In this document: one piece after another, positions 8,680 to 16,600 of the stretch
Position numbering within the stretch: the first letter of the stretch is position 1
How the letters are laid out: each line of letters begins with the position of its first letter
NCBI GenBank assembly: GCA_040365065.1
Contig: BAABNI010000005.1
Span: 62,001 to 126,000 of the forward strand
DNA: 64,000 nt
Source of the DNA: Pelagadaptatus aseana
GTDB lineage: Bacteria; Pseudomonadota; Gammaproteobacteria; Pseudomonadales; Cellvibrionaceae
Reading direction: 5' to 3'
Notes under the pieces: model-generated
The model's input: the letters and a program-made list of their open reading frames with translations, nothing else
What the model was told of the DNA's origin: nothing
The model's database searches: none
Position numbers and translations under genes: made by a program

Positions 8680-9348
8680 ATGAGCGGATTAAGAGCCAAA
8701 CAGACGGTTACCACCATCGACCTGCTACGCCACGGCGAGTGCGAAGGTGGCGAGATTTGGCGCGGTCATGTGGATGTGGCGCTGAGCCATAAAGGCTGGC
8801 AAAGCATGCGTCGCAGCGTTGCCAGTCTTGACGACAAACAATGGGATCGGATTGTCTCATCACCGCTGCAACGCTGTGCCGAGTTTGCTCGCGAAGTGGC
8901 GGAGGGCAACAGTATTGAGCTGTCCCTGCGGCAGTCTTTCAAAGAAGTTAATTTTGGTGACTGGGATGGTCGGCCCTCCAAAGAGGTTTGGCGCGAGCAG
9001 AAACAACAGGTATTGGAGTTTTTCAAAGATCCGCAAAACTTTGCGCCCCCCAACGGCGAATCACTGGCGCAGTTGCGTGAGCGGCTGATCCCTGCCTGGC
9101 AGCAGCTGGTAGAAGAGTGCAAGGGCGAGCATGTGTTGCTGGTGCAGCACGGCGGTACCATTCGGGTTTTACTCGGTTGGTTGCTGAATATGCCTCTGGA
9201 GGCCGTGGTAAGGTTGGATGTACCCTATGCCAGTATCAGTCGCATCCGGGTATTCCACAGTGACGATGGCACCGAGCCCTTTCCCTCCCTGGCCTTTTTT
9301 AATCACGGTTGTGATATTTCTCCGGTAGTGGGTGATACAGATGGCTGA
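8680..9348 (+). CDS. cobC: alpha-ribazole phosphatase (histidine phosphatase family)
   Basis: This 222-aa histidine-phosphatase-superfamily enzyme carries the RHG motif LLRHGEC near residue 17, a second catalytic region VNFGDWDG, and HVLLVQHGGTIRVLL with the second histidine. In this context it would dephosphorylate alpha-ribazole phosphate or adenosylcobalamin phosphate, the last step of the nucleotide loop. The family is broad, so the specificity comes from the position between cobT and cobS. It overlaps the start of cobS. Confidence 0.87.
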   Translation: MSGLRAKQTVTTIDLLRHGECEGGEIWRGHVDVALSHKGWQSMRRSVASLDDKQWDRIVSSPLQRCAEFAREVAEGNSIELSLRQSFKEVNFGDWDGRPSKEVWREQKQQVLEFFKDPQNFAPPNGESLAQLRERLIPAWQQLVEECKGEHVLLVQHGGTIRVLLGWLLNMPLEAVVRLDVPYASISRIRVFHSDDGTEPFPSLAFFNHGCDISPVVGDTDG

Positions 9349-10129
9349 AGCCCACTGCAATGATCCGCAAAAAGCCAGTCACCTTTCGGCGGGTTTGATC
9401 GCGCTGCAATTTCTGACAACGCTGCCGGTGCGCAACATCCGGGATTACGGGCAGGCCAATATCGGCCTGTCATTGCTTTACTACCCGTGGGTGGGGCTGT
9501 TGATTGGCTTATTGCTGGCAGCGGTGGCCGCTGCCTGTGGGTATTTTTTATCGCCAGTGGCCAGTGCAGCGCTGATTGTTTGCTGTTGGGTGGTGATTAC
9601 CGGCGCCTTGCATATCGATGGTCTGGCCGATTGTGCCGACGCCTGGGTAGGCGGTTTTGGCGACCGCGCTCGCACTCTTGAAATCATGAAAGATCCGGTC
9701 AGTGGTCCGGTGGCTGTGGCCACGGTTGTGGTTTTATTGCTGGCAAAGTTTGCGTTGGTGTACGAGTTGTTAAACGCATATTCACTCGGTTGGCTGGTGT
9801 TGATTCCGGTGTTGGGGCGGTTGATGGCCTGGCTGGTTTTTTTGACCACGCCCTATATTCGCAAACAGGGTCTGGGTGAAGTGCTGGCCGCACATTTTTC
9901 CCGCACTGCGGCCCTTGTCTGGTTGGCCATTGGATCCCTGATATTTTTCAGTCTTGACTGGCAGGTGGCCGGGATCGTGCTGGTGGTCTGGGTGTTGGGT
10001 TTTGTGGTGATGCGCCATCTGATGCTGCAGCGTCTTGGCGGCTGTACCGGCGACACCATAGGTGCGGCCATCGAAATTGGTGAGGTCATTGCGCTGCTTG
10101 CGCTGCTGCTCGCTCTGTCTGTGGTTTAA
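9341..10129 (+). CDS. cobS: adenosylcobinamide-GDP ribazoletransferase (cobalamin synthase)
   Basis: CobS joins adenosylcobinamide-GDP to alpha-ribazole(-phosphate) at the inner membrane. The protein (about 262 aa) is very hydrophobic. It has the family blocks ALQFLTTLPVR, YYPWVGLLIG, and the Asp-rich ALHIDGLADCADAWVGGFG followed by ILEIMKD-like TLEIMKDPVSGP, which binds metal. ATG 9341 lies inside the cobC 3' end; a GTG at 9332 is also in frame. Confidence 0.93.
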   Translation: MAEAHCNDPQKASHLSAGLIALQFLTTLPVRNIRDYGQANIGLSLLYYPWVGLLIGLLLAAVAAACGYFLSPVASAALIVCCWVVITGALHIDGLADCADAWVGGFGDRARTLEIMKDPVSGPVAVATVVVLLLAKFALVYELLNAYSLGWLVLIPVLGRLMAWLVFLTTPYIRKQGLGEVLAAHFSRTAALVWLAIGSLIFFSLDWQVAGIVLVVWVLGFVVMRHLMLQRLGGCTGDTIGAAIEIGEVIALLALLLALSVV

Positions 10130-10140
10130 GGTAAACGCTC

Positions 10141-11091
10141 TTGTTGTTTGTAGATTCTCCTCTTTTACTGGCGCTGTCCGCTGTGGTGGCGTTGTTGCTG
10201 GACCGGTGGTGGGGGGAGCCGCGTTGCTGGCACCCGCTGGTCGGTTTTGGCCGCTGGGCCAGCGCAATTGAACGATTTGGCAACTGCGGTAAACGCCTCT
10301 GTGGTGTGTTGGCATTACTGCTGGCTCTGTTACCGCTGCTGCTGATTGCCGTTGGCATGATGCTGTTGCCTGAGCTGCTGTGGTGGCTGGCCGCGACTTT
10401 GCTGTTGTATCTGGCCATAGGCCAGCGCAGTCTGGCTGAACATGGTGAGGCCGTGCAATGGGCGCTGGCGCAGCATGATTTGACGCTGGCCCGTGAGCGA
10501 GTGGGGTATATGGTCAGTCGCCAAACCGCTGATATGGATTCGACTCAGGTGACCAAAGCGACACTGGAGTCACTGCTGGAAAATGGCAGCGATGCCATTT
10601 TTGCCCCCTTGTTCTGGTACTTGCTTGCTGGCCCGCTGGCGGTGGTGTTGTACCGTTTGGTGAATACGCTGGATGCCATGTGGGGGTATCGCAATCAGCG
10701 CTTTGAAAAATTTGGTTGGGCGGCGGCGCGGTTCGATGATCTGCTCAACTGGTTACCTGCACGCCTGTGTGCCTGGAGCTATATTCTGGCCGCCGGTCTG
10801 GAGCGTCATCATATCGGCCAATGTCGACGCCTTTGGCGGCAACAGGCGCCGTTGTGTGACAGTCCCAACGGTGGCCCGGTAATGTCTGCCGGTGCCAGTG
10901 CATTGCACATCAGCCTGGGTGGGAGAGCTTGCTATGATGGCGTCTGGAAAGATCGCCCGTTGTTGGGTGATGGTCCTGAGCCAAATGCCGCTGATATCGG
11001 CCGGGCGATTGGATTGATTGGCCGGGCGGTTAAAACATGGTTACTGATGGGTTTATTACTGGCTGTTGTCTGGGGAGCCGTTTGTGGATAA
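10141..11091 (+). CDS. cbiB: adenosylcobinamide-phosphate synthase CbiB
   Basis: CbiB (CobD in aerobic-pathway naming) condenses adenosylcobyric acid with aminopropanol phosphate in the membrane. The 316-aa protein has several hydrophobic helices and the typical blocks LLLDRWWGEPRCWHPLVGFG, SRQTADMDSTQVTKAT, LENGSDAIFAPLFWY, VNTLDAMWGYRN and the C-terminal GGRACYDGVWKDRP. It probably starts at TTG 10141. It uses the product of the cobD gene next door and the cobyric acid released by CbiZ. It overlaps cobD. Confidence 0.92.
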   Translation: MLFVDSPLLLALSAVVALLLDRWWGEPRCWHPLVGFGRWASAIERFGNCGKRLCGVLALLLALLPLLLIAVGMMLLPELLWWLAATLLLYLAIGQRSLAEHGEAVQWALAQHDLTLARERVGYMVSRQTADMDSTQVTKATLESLLENGSDAIFAPLFWYLLAGPLAVVLYRLVNTLDAMWGYRNQRFEKFGWAAARFDDLLNWLPARLCAWSYILAAGLERHHIGQCRRLWRQQAPLCDSPNGGPVMSAGASALHISLGGRACYDGVWKDRPLLGDGPEPNAADIGRAIGLIGRAVKTWLLMGLLLAVVWGAVCG

Positions 11092-12145
11092 GGACAGGCA
11101 GGGCCGTGAGTTAATCAATCTGAGCCACGGCGGAAATTTAGCACTTGCCGCAGAGCAATATGGGATCCCCGAGTCTGACTGGTTGGATTTATCCACGGGC
11201 ATTGCGCCCTGGTGTTATGACCCGCTGCATATTCCGCAAAGTATCTGGCAGCGTTTGCCTTCGGGGGATGCGCAACTGGTTACTGCCGCTGCAAGCTATT
11301 ACGGTTGTGTGCCAGAATCCGTGGCGCCATTGAGCGGTTCGCAACAGGGCATCAGTCTATTGCCGCAACTGTTTCCCGGGTGTCGCGTTGCCATTCCGTC
11401 GCTGGGGTATTTCGAACATCGGGCGGCCTGGTCTGCTGCAGGTCACTTTGTGGTGGATTACGATCCCGCCAGTCTTCAGCAGGTGCAGTCACTGGTGGAA
11501 GCTGGCGAGGTGGATGTGGTGGTGGTGATTAATCCCAATAACCCGACAACCGATTGCTCTGAGCCTGCTCGATTATTGGCCCTGTGGCAACAACTGCAAC
11601 AGCGGGGTGGGTGTCTGGTGGTGGATGAGGCCTTTGCCGATACAGCGCCAGAGCTGAGTATGGCTGGCCACTGTGATAAGCCGGGGCTGGTGGTATTGCG
11701 CTCGGTCGGCAAGTTCTTTGGTCTGGCCGGCTTGCGTCTCGGTTTTATGCTGGCGGCCAGTGAATTTATTGCCCGGGTCAAAATGACGCTGCACTGCTGG
11801 CATATCAGTGGCCCGGCGCAATACCTTGGCGCCAAGGTGCTTCTGGATCAACGCTGGCAGGCGCGGCAGCGCGAGCGAATCCGTGGTGCCAGTCAGCAAC
11901 TCGATGACTTGCTGCGGCGATATTGTTCATCACCGGAGTTCGCCATCAGGCAGTCACCGTTATTTGGTTCGATTTTTTGTCCGCAGACATCTGGCGAAGG
12001 ATTGTTTGAACAATTGGCTCGGCGGGGTATCTGGGTGCGTCGTTTTGCTCTGCCGCAGCAGCGTTATTGTCTGCGTATTGGTCTGCCGGGAGACGAGTCC
12101 CAGTGGCAGCGATTATCCCGGGCTTTTGAGGAAATCTTTTTGTGA
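11066..12145 (+). CDS. cobD: threonine-phosphate decarboxylase (PLP-dependent)
   Basis: CobD is a class I/II aminotransferase-fold enzyme that decarboxylates L-threonine phosphate to (R)-1-amino-2-propanol phosphate for CbiB. Seen are NLSHGGNLALAAEQYG at the start, INPNNPTTD, VDEAFAD, and the PLP lysine in RSVGKFFGLAGLRLGF. Start could be TTG 11066 or GTG 11084, both within the cbiB 3' end. No threonine kinase (PduX) is present in the window, so its substrate must be made elsewhere. Confidence 0.9.
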   Translation: MSGEPFVDKDRQGRELINLSHGGNLALAAEQYGIPESDWLDLSTGIAPWCYDPLHIPQSIWQRLPSGDAQLVTAAASYYGCVPESVAPLSGSQQGISLLPQLFPGCRVAIPSLGYFEHRAAWSAAGHFVVDYDPASLQQVQSLVEAGEVDVVVVINPNNPTTDCSEPARLLALWQQLQQRGGCLVVDEAFADTAPELSMAGHCDKPGLVVLRSVGKFFGLAGLRLGFMLAASEFIARVKMTLHCWHISGPAQYLGAKVLLDQRWQARQRERIRGASQQLDDLLRRYCSSPEFAIRQSPLFGSIFCPQTSGEGLFEQLARRGIWVRRFALPQQRYCLRIGLPGDESQWQRLSRAFEEIFL

Positions 12146-13056
12146 ACAATTTTATGATGGGTCTGGCGCTGCTGCTGTTGAACCTTTTGTGGTGGCAAGG
12201 TGCTCAGGGGCAGGATGTTCAGGGGAAGAGTGCTCAGGCGCAGATTGCGGTAACCGATAATGTGGGGCGGGAGGTGGTGCTCGCGCAACCGGCACAACGG
12301 ATTATCAGCCTCGCCCCTCATGTGACCGAAAACCTGTTCAGTGCCGGAGCCGGTGAGCAGGTGGTGGGGGTGGTCGATTACTCCAACTACCCGAAAGCCG
12401 CCACACAGGTGCCTTCGGTTGGCAGTTTTGTGCAACTCAATCTTGAAGCGATTGTGGCCCTGAATCCGGATCTGGTGGTGGCCTGGCACAGCGGCCATGG
12501 GGATATGAAACTGCAGTCCCTGCTCGATCTCGGGCTGACGGTTTACGTCTCCGATCCCAGAGATCTGGAAACGGTGGCTGTCAATATTGAAAACTTTGGC
12601 ACGCTCAGCGGCCACCATAATCAGGCCCTGCAGGCGGCGCAGGCGTTTCGTCTGGAACTGTCGCGATTGCGCCAGCAATACAGCCAGCTGGCTCCGGTGG
12701 GTGTCTTTTATCAGGTGTGGAACAATCCGCTGCAGACTCTGAATGGCAGCCACCTGATCAGTGATGTGATTCGCCTGTGCGGCGGTTACAATGTGTTCGC
12801 CGACGCTATTGCCATTGCTCCCAAGCTGGCAGTGGAGTCGGTACTGGCGGCCAATCCTCAGGCGATTGTGGCCAGTGGTATGGGCGAGGCCCGCCCGGAC
12901 TGGCTCGACGAATGGTTGCAGTGGCCGAGCTTGCAGGCGGTTCAGGGTAATCACCTGTACTTTATTCCGCCGGACTATGTGCAGCGTCACACCGTTCGGA
13001 TTTTGCTGGGTGCGGATATGCTCTGCCGGCAATTACAGCAGGTACGCAGCCAGTAA
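12142..13056 (+). CDS. btuF: periplasmic cobalamin-binding protein BtuF
   Basis: This 304-aa class III substrate-binding protein starts with a signal peptide (about residues 1-24, hydrophobic core MMGLALLLLNLLWW). Two lobes follow: VTDNVGREVVLAQPAQRIISLAPHVTE-type opening (blocks VTDNVGREV and RIISLAPHVTENLF) and a C-terminal RILLGADMLC. It delivers corrinoid to BtuCD. The start is GTG 12142, overlapping cobD; ATG 12154 is possible. Its separation from btuCD within one operon is unusual but does not change the call. Confidence 0.88.
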   Translation: MNNFMMGLALLLLNLLWWQGAQGQDVQGKSAQAQIAVTDNVGREVVLAQPAQRIISLAPHVTENLFSAGAGEQVVGVVDYSNYPKAATQVPSVGSFVQLNLEAIVALNPDLVVAWHSGHGDMKLQSLLDLGLTVYVSDPRDLETVAVNIENFGTLSGHHNQALQAAQAFRLELSRLRQQYSQLAPVGVFYQVWNNPLQTLNGSHLISDVIRLCGGYNVFADAIAIAPKLAVESVLAANPQAIVASGMGEARPDWLDEWLQWPSLQAVQGNHLYFIPPDYVQRHTVRILLGADMLCRQLQQVRSQ

Positions 13057-13081
13057 CGGGCTGCCAACATTTTGGATCCCT

Positions 13082-13825
13082 ATGAGTGATAAACCCTTTG
13101 AGTCGGATTTTACCCAGGCGGAAATCGACGCGCTCTACAAGACCATTTTCAATCGCCGCGATGTGCGTGGCCAGTTCACCTCAGAGCCCGTCTCTGACGA
13201 GGTGCTGAGTCGCCTGCTGTATGCGGCGCACCACGCGCCATCGGTGGGCTTTATGCAGCCCTGGAATTTTATGGTGATTCGCTCTGACGAGGTCAAAAGC
13301 CGGGTTCATGATGCGTTTGAGGCCGCCAATGAGGAGGCCCGCCAGATGTTTGAAGGGGAGCGTCGCGAACTTTACTCTTCATTGAAGCTGCAGGGTATTC
13401 TCGATGCCCCGGTCAATATTTGCATTACCTGCGACCGCGAGCGGGTTAAAGGCCCGGTATTGGGCCGTACTCATATCAAAACCATGGATTTGTTCAGCAC
13501 CGTCTGCGCCGTTCAAAACCTCTGGCTGGCGGCCCGGGCCGAAGGCATTGGCATGGGCTGGGTCAGTATTGTCGAGCAGGATCGTCTGCGACAGGCGCTG
13601 GCCATTCCCGATGACATAGTGCCCATTGCCTATCTGTGTGTGGGGCATGTCAGTCATTTCAATGATGAGCCCGAGCTGCAGAAAAAAGGCTGGCGCTCCC
13701 GCTTGCCGCTGGCAGATCTGGTGTACTTTGATCAGTGGCAGCAGGGGCCGGGCGAGGACGAGGGCTTGCTCGAACAATTGCAGAAAAATCAGGGGTTTCC
13801 AGAAGGTTTCATCAAGTTGCCATAA
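13082..13825 (+). CDS. bluB: 5,6-dimethylbenzimidazole synthase BluB
   Basis: BluB is a flavin-destructase of the nitroreductase fold that turns reduced FMN and O2 into dimethylbenzimidazole, the lower ligand of B12. The 247-aa protein has YKTIFNRRDVRGQF, HHAPSVGFMQPWNF, TMDLFSTVCAVQNLWLAAR and EGIGMGWVSI, all typical of BluB rather than ordinary nitroreductases. I start it at ATG 13082; the open frame extends far upstream into btuF without homology. It completes the lower-ligand half of the pathway. Confidence 0.93.
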   Translation: MSDKPFESDFTQAEIDALYKTIFNRRDVRGQFTSEPVSDEVLSRLLYAAHHAPSVGFMQPWNFMVIRSDEVKSRVHDAFEAANEEARQMFEGERRELYSSLKLQGILDAPVNICITCDRERVKGPVLGRTHIKTMDLFSTVCAVQNLWLAARAEGIGMGWVSIVEQDRLRQALAIPDDIVPIAYLCVGHVSHFNDEPELQKKGWRSRLPLADLVYFDQWQQGPGEDEGLLEQLQKNQGFPEGFIKLP

Positions 13826-13913
13826 GAAACCCCTAAAACTGCAAGGTGTTTGCTGTAGATTGTATAACCAACTAGACTGACAGGATAAAGGCAGTATCAA
13901 CAGAGGTTTCTTA

Positions 13914-14304
13914 ATGGCAGCAGATGCTGAACGGCGGCACTTCAGTCGGGTTTCGTTTCATGGGCATGCGCTCTTAAAGCAGGGCGCTACCTCCTGGAAA
14001 TGCGAATTACTGGATATTTCCATCAATGGTCTGCTGGTCGTCCCCCCCCGCAGATTTTCAGGTTGATTCCGATCAGCCATTGCATGCTTCCGTATTACTC
14101 AGCGATGCTGCCATGATTGAAATGGATGCGGTTATTGCCCGTCAGGACTCCGAGCATCTGGGAATGACCTGCATCAACATCGATGTAGAGAGCATCGCTC
14201 ATCTGCGCCGCCTGGTGGAGCTGAATCTGGGTGATCCGGATGCGGCCGAAAGGGAATTGGGTGAGTTGTTGGCTCACTATGAACAGCAACTAGAGAGCCA
14301 GTGA
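13914..14304 (+). pseudogene. PilZ-domain protein, frameshifted at an 8-C tract
   Basis: Reading from ATG 13914 gives RRHFSRVSF (the RxxxR c-di-GMP motif) and LLDISINGLLV (DxSxxG), then the frame stops just after an 8-C run near 14042-14049. In the next frame the protein continues ADFQVDSDQPLHASVLL to the stop at 14304. With 7 Cs the reading is continuous through Val-Pro-Pro, giving a protein of about 129 aa of normal PilZ size. So this is one gene with a +1 base, by phase variation, mutation or sequencing error. The intact product would be a c-di-GMP receptor. Confidence 0.8.
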
Positions 14305-14314
14305 GGGCTATAGG

Positions 14315-14719
14315 ATGTTACGCACTACCGATAACGAGAGTCGCTGTTTTCCCAGAGTCGATTTTCGGGCTCATGCGACCTTGGTTACCACTCATCACAC
14401 CTGGCCTGTGCATATTCTCGATCTCTCATTTAATGGCGCTCTGGCCGCACTGATCTACAAGCACGATATGCAAAACGGTGAGCAGATTATTCTGACCATC
14501 GAGGTCAACGAAGATGAGAAGATCAAAATGCAGGGACACCTGTCTCATCAGCAGGGCCATTTCCTCGGACTGGAGTGTCACGCCACCAGCATCGATCATC
14601 AGGCCCGGTTGCGGGTATTACTGGATAAATACAAAACCGACACGGCCCATCACTTCCGTTCGCTTACCGAGTTGTTAAACGATCACGATCAACGGGAGCC
14701 TACGCAGGAGGATTCCTGA
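14315..14719 (+). CDS. PilZ-domain protein
   Basis: This 134-aa protein is a single PilZ domain. RCFPRVDFRAHATL supplies the RxxxR motif and HILDLSFNGALA the DxSxxG motif that together wrap c-di-GMP. It lies 10 bases after another PilZ gene with the same layout, which suggests tandem duplication. It overlaps the end of the opposite-strand GGDEF gene by 20 bases. The output it controls cannot be read from the sequence. Confidence 0.85.
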   Translation: MLRTTDNESRCFPRVDFRAHATLVTTHHTWPVHILDLSFNGALAALIYKHDMQNGEQIILTIEVNEDEKIKMQGHLSHQQGHFLGLECHATSIDHQARLRVLLDKYKTDTAHHFRSLTELLNDHDQREPTQEDS

Positions 14720-15786
14720 AACAGATCTGGTTGCGGCCGCCTTCTTTGGCCTGATACAGATATTCGTCCGCCTCTTTCAGGGTGGCGTTGGCCGATTTAT
14801 CATTTTCCATCCGACTGATGCCCATACTCAGAGTAACTTTGAGTATGCCGTTATCAAGGTACAGGGTCTCACCGGCAATCCGATCAATAAATTGCTGGGC
14901 CCGTTTGATGGCCACCTCTTCCGGGATCCCGGGCAAAATAATCAGAAATTCTTCTCCACCCCAGCGCGCCAGTATGTCATCACTGCGGGTGGTATCGCGC
15001 AGGGCATCGGCCACCATTTTAAGAACCTGATCGCCGGCGTCATGGCCGTAGCTGTCATTGACCTGTTTAAAATGATCGATGTCGGCCAGCAGTACTGAGC
15101 CATTGTTGCGGATATTGTCGGTAAATCTGTCGTGATGAATAAAGTTTTCGGTGATGTAGCGGCGGTTGAATAGACGGGTCAGTGAATCCGTATTGGCTGC
15201 GGTCGACAGATCCGAGCGCAATGTGTCCATGGTCGTCAGGGATTCATTACTGGAATAATCTTTGGCAAGGCAAAGCACGGTCAGTAACCATGAGGCAGAC
15301 AGAAAACGAATGACAGTGCTTTGTGGGTACTCATAAATCACCCAGGGTGCATCGAATACCAGACTTGCGGTAATCACTGTCATAAAAACACAAGCGAGTA
15401 CGGCACCGATGATAAATGAGGTGGCAAAGATGATCGTGACCAGAATGGGGGGGGACCCAATAGAGCGCGGTGCCATCAATACTGCCAGTAAACACCAGCA
15501 TGCAGCCCAGTACGATCATGCACGCGGCAATGATATTGATGGCTTTGGTGTAGTCTTTGTCGCTTTGAAAAACCAGATTGCTGATGACGCCGAGTAAGGT
15601 CATCAGCAACAAGCCCAAACCCAGCGGGTAGTGTTGTTCAATAATGGCGTTGACGCCAAACACACCCATCACACTGAAGCCAAATACTGACAGAATGCGG
15701 ATCAGTTTGATTCGGGCTGACAAGTTCAGATCGTTGAGGAACTTGCTTTGACCGTCATCGTCACGATTAGGTGGGACCTTGTTCAT
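14700..15786 (-). pseudogene. membrane GGDEF diguanylate cyclase, frameshifted at an 8-C tract
   Basis: The 5' part starts at 15786 and encodes hydrophobic helices up to ALYWVPP. The frame then breaks in an 8-C coding-strand run (G run at 15447-15454). The other frame resumes ILVTIIFATSFIIGAVLA, two more helices, and a full GGDEF domain: NTDSLTRLFNRRY, the active site RWGGEEF, and an upstream RSDD as an RxxD inhibitory site. Seven Cs restore one protein of about 360 aa. It would make c-di-GMP, the ligand of the facing PilZ genes. Confidence 0.8.
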
Positions 15787-15864
15787 TTGGGCTCATTATT
15801 AGTATTTATCTTTTATCTTAGAGCAAGGCTGGATGGCGTGAAAGTCATTAGACGCTTTTTGTCT

Positions 15865-16479
15865 TCACCTGCCAGATTGGCTGCTGTGAAGCAGCTTTTT
15901 AATGTGCTGCTGCAGCCAGGGTACGGTTTCGGTTTCAAACCAGTCGTTGCGTTGCAGCCACAATCGGTTTCTGGGTGATGGGTGGGGCAGCGGCAGTTGG
16001 ATCCCGCCCTCACGACGATTGGTGATGTGGTCGCGCCAATGTTTAACCCTCTCAGTCAGGTTTTTATGGTGATCCTGCAGATAATGTTTCTGGGCATACT
16101 GGCCGATTAACAGGGTCAGTTCGATGTTGGGCAGGTGCGCCATCAGGCGGTCATGCCAGGTGGGTGCGCATTCGGGGCGAGGGGGCAGGTCACCGGATTT
16201 GCCCTTGCCGGGATAACAAAAGCCCATGGGCATAATGGCAAACAGGGTGTCGTCGTAGAAGCTATCGCGGTCGACAGCCAGCCACTGGCGCAGACGATCA
16301 CCGGAGGGGTCGTTCCAGGGAATGCCGGTGGTGTGAACTCGGGTGCCCGGTGCCTGTCCTATAATCAGAATCCGGGCATCACTGTGAGCTCGGACAACGG
16401 GGTTGGCGCCCAGCGCCAGATGCGGTTCACACAGTTTGCAGGCGCTGATTTCGTCAAGCAATTCAATCAGTTGCACCAT
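15865..16479 (-). CDS. uracil-DNA glycosylase family protein
   Basis: This 204-aa protein has the UDG-superfamily blocks LIIGQAPGTRVHTTGIPWND near the N-terminus and LPLPHPSPRNRLWL near the C-terminus, with four cysteines of which CKLC and a later CYPG might not form the iron-sulfur cluster of families 4/5. Such proteins are common in gammaproteobacteria and are annotated as uracil-DNA glycosylase family, but their substrate is not established. It lies upstream of, and in line with, the GGDEF gene, 78 bases apart. Confidence 0.8.
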   Translation of the reverse strand: MVQLIELLDEISACKLCEPHLALGANPVVRAHSDARILIIGQAPGTRVHTTGIPWNDPSGDRLRQWLAVDRDSFYDDTLFAIMPMGFCYPGKGKSGDLPPRPECAPTWHDRLMAHLPNIELTLLIGQYAQKHYLQDHHKNLTERVKHWRDHITNRREGGIQLPLPHPSPRNRLWLQRNDWFETETVPWLQQHIKKLLHSSQSGR

Positions 16480-16547
16480 TCGCGCTCCTTATAGTGATTA
16501 TCGCTCATTATGAATTGCTTCATTATTGCCCGAATTGGTATTATGCC

Positions 16548-16563
16548 GCCCTTTTCGAAGGGC
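16548..16563 (+). promoter_or_regulatory. small hairpin with TTCG loop in the gcvP leader
   Basis: GCCCTT-TTCG-AAGGGC is a perfect 6-bp stem with a very stable UUCG tetraloop, 37 bases before the gcvP ATG. I see no glycine riboswitch in the leader. The role, if any, is unknown. Confidence 0.3.
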
Positions 16564-16600
16564 TGAAAAGTCCGTAAAAATTCTGTTCTGGAAACGCCTC

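Noticed and set aside
12791..13081. N-terminal extension of bluB reaching into btuF
   Set aside because: The extension is out of frame with btuF, rich in Arg, Trp and Cys, and has no resemblance to BluB, which starts well at 13082.
14026..14304. A separate 92-residue gene
   Set aside because: Its first residues are a shifted reading of the PilZ domain; the content is the 3' part of the frameshifted PilZ gene.
16480..16600. Glycine riboswitch before gcvP
   Set aside because: The leader is too short and shows none of the conserved aptamer blocks; only a small hairpin is present.
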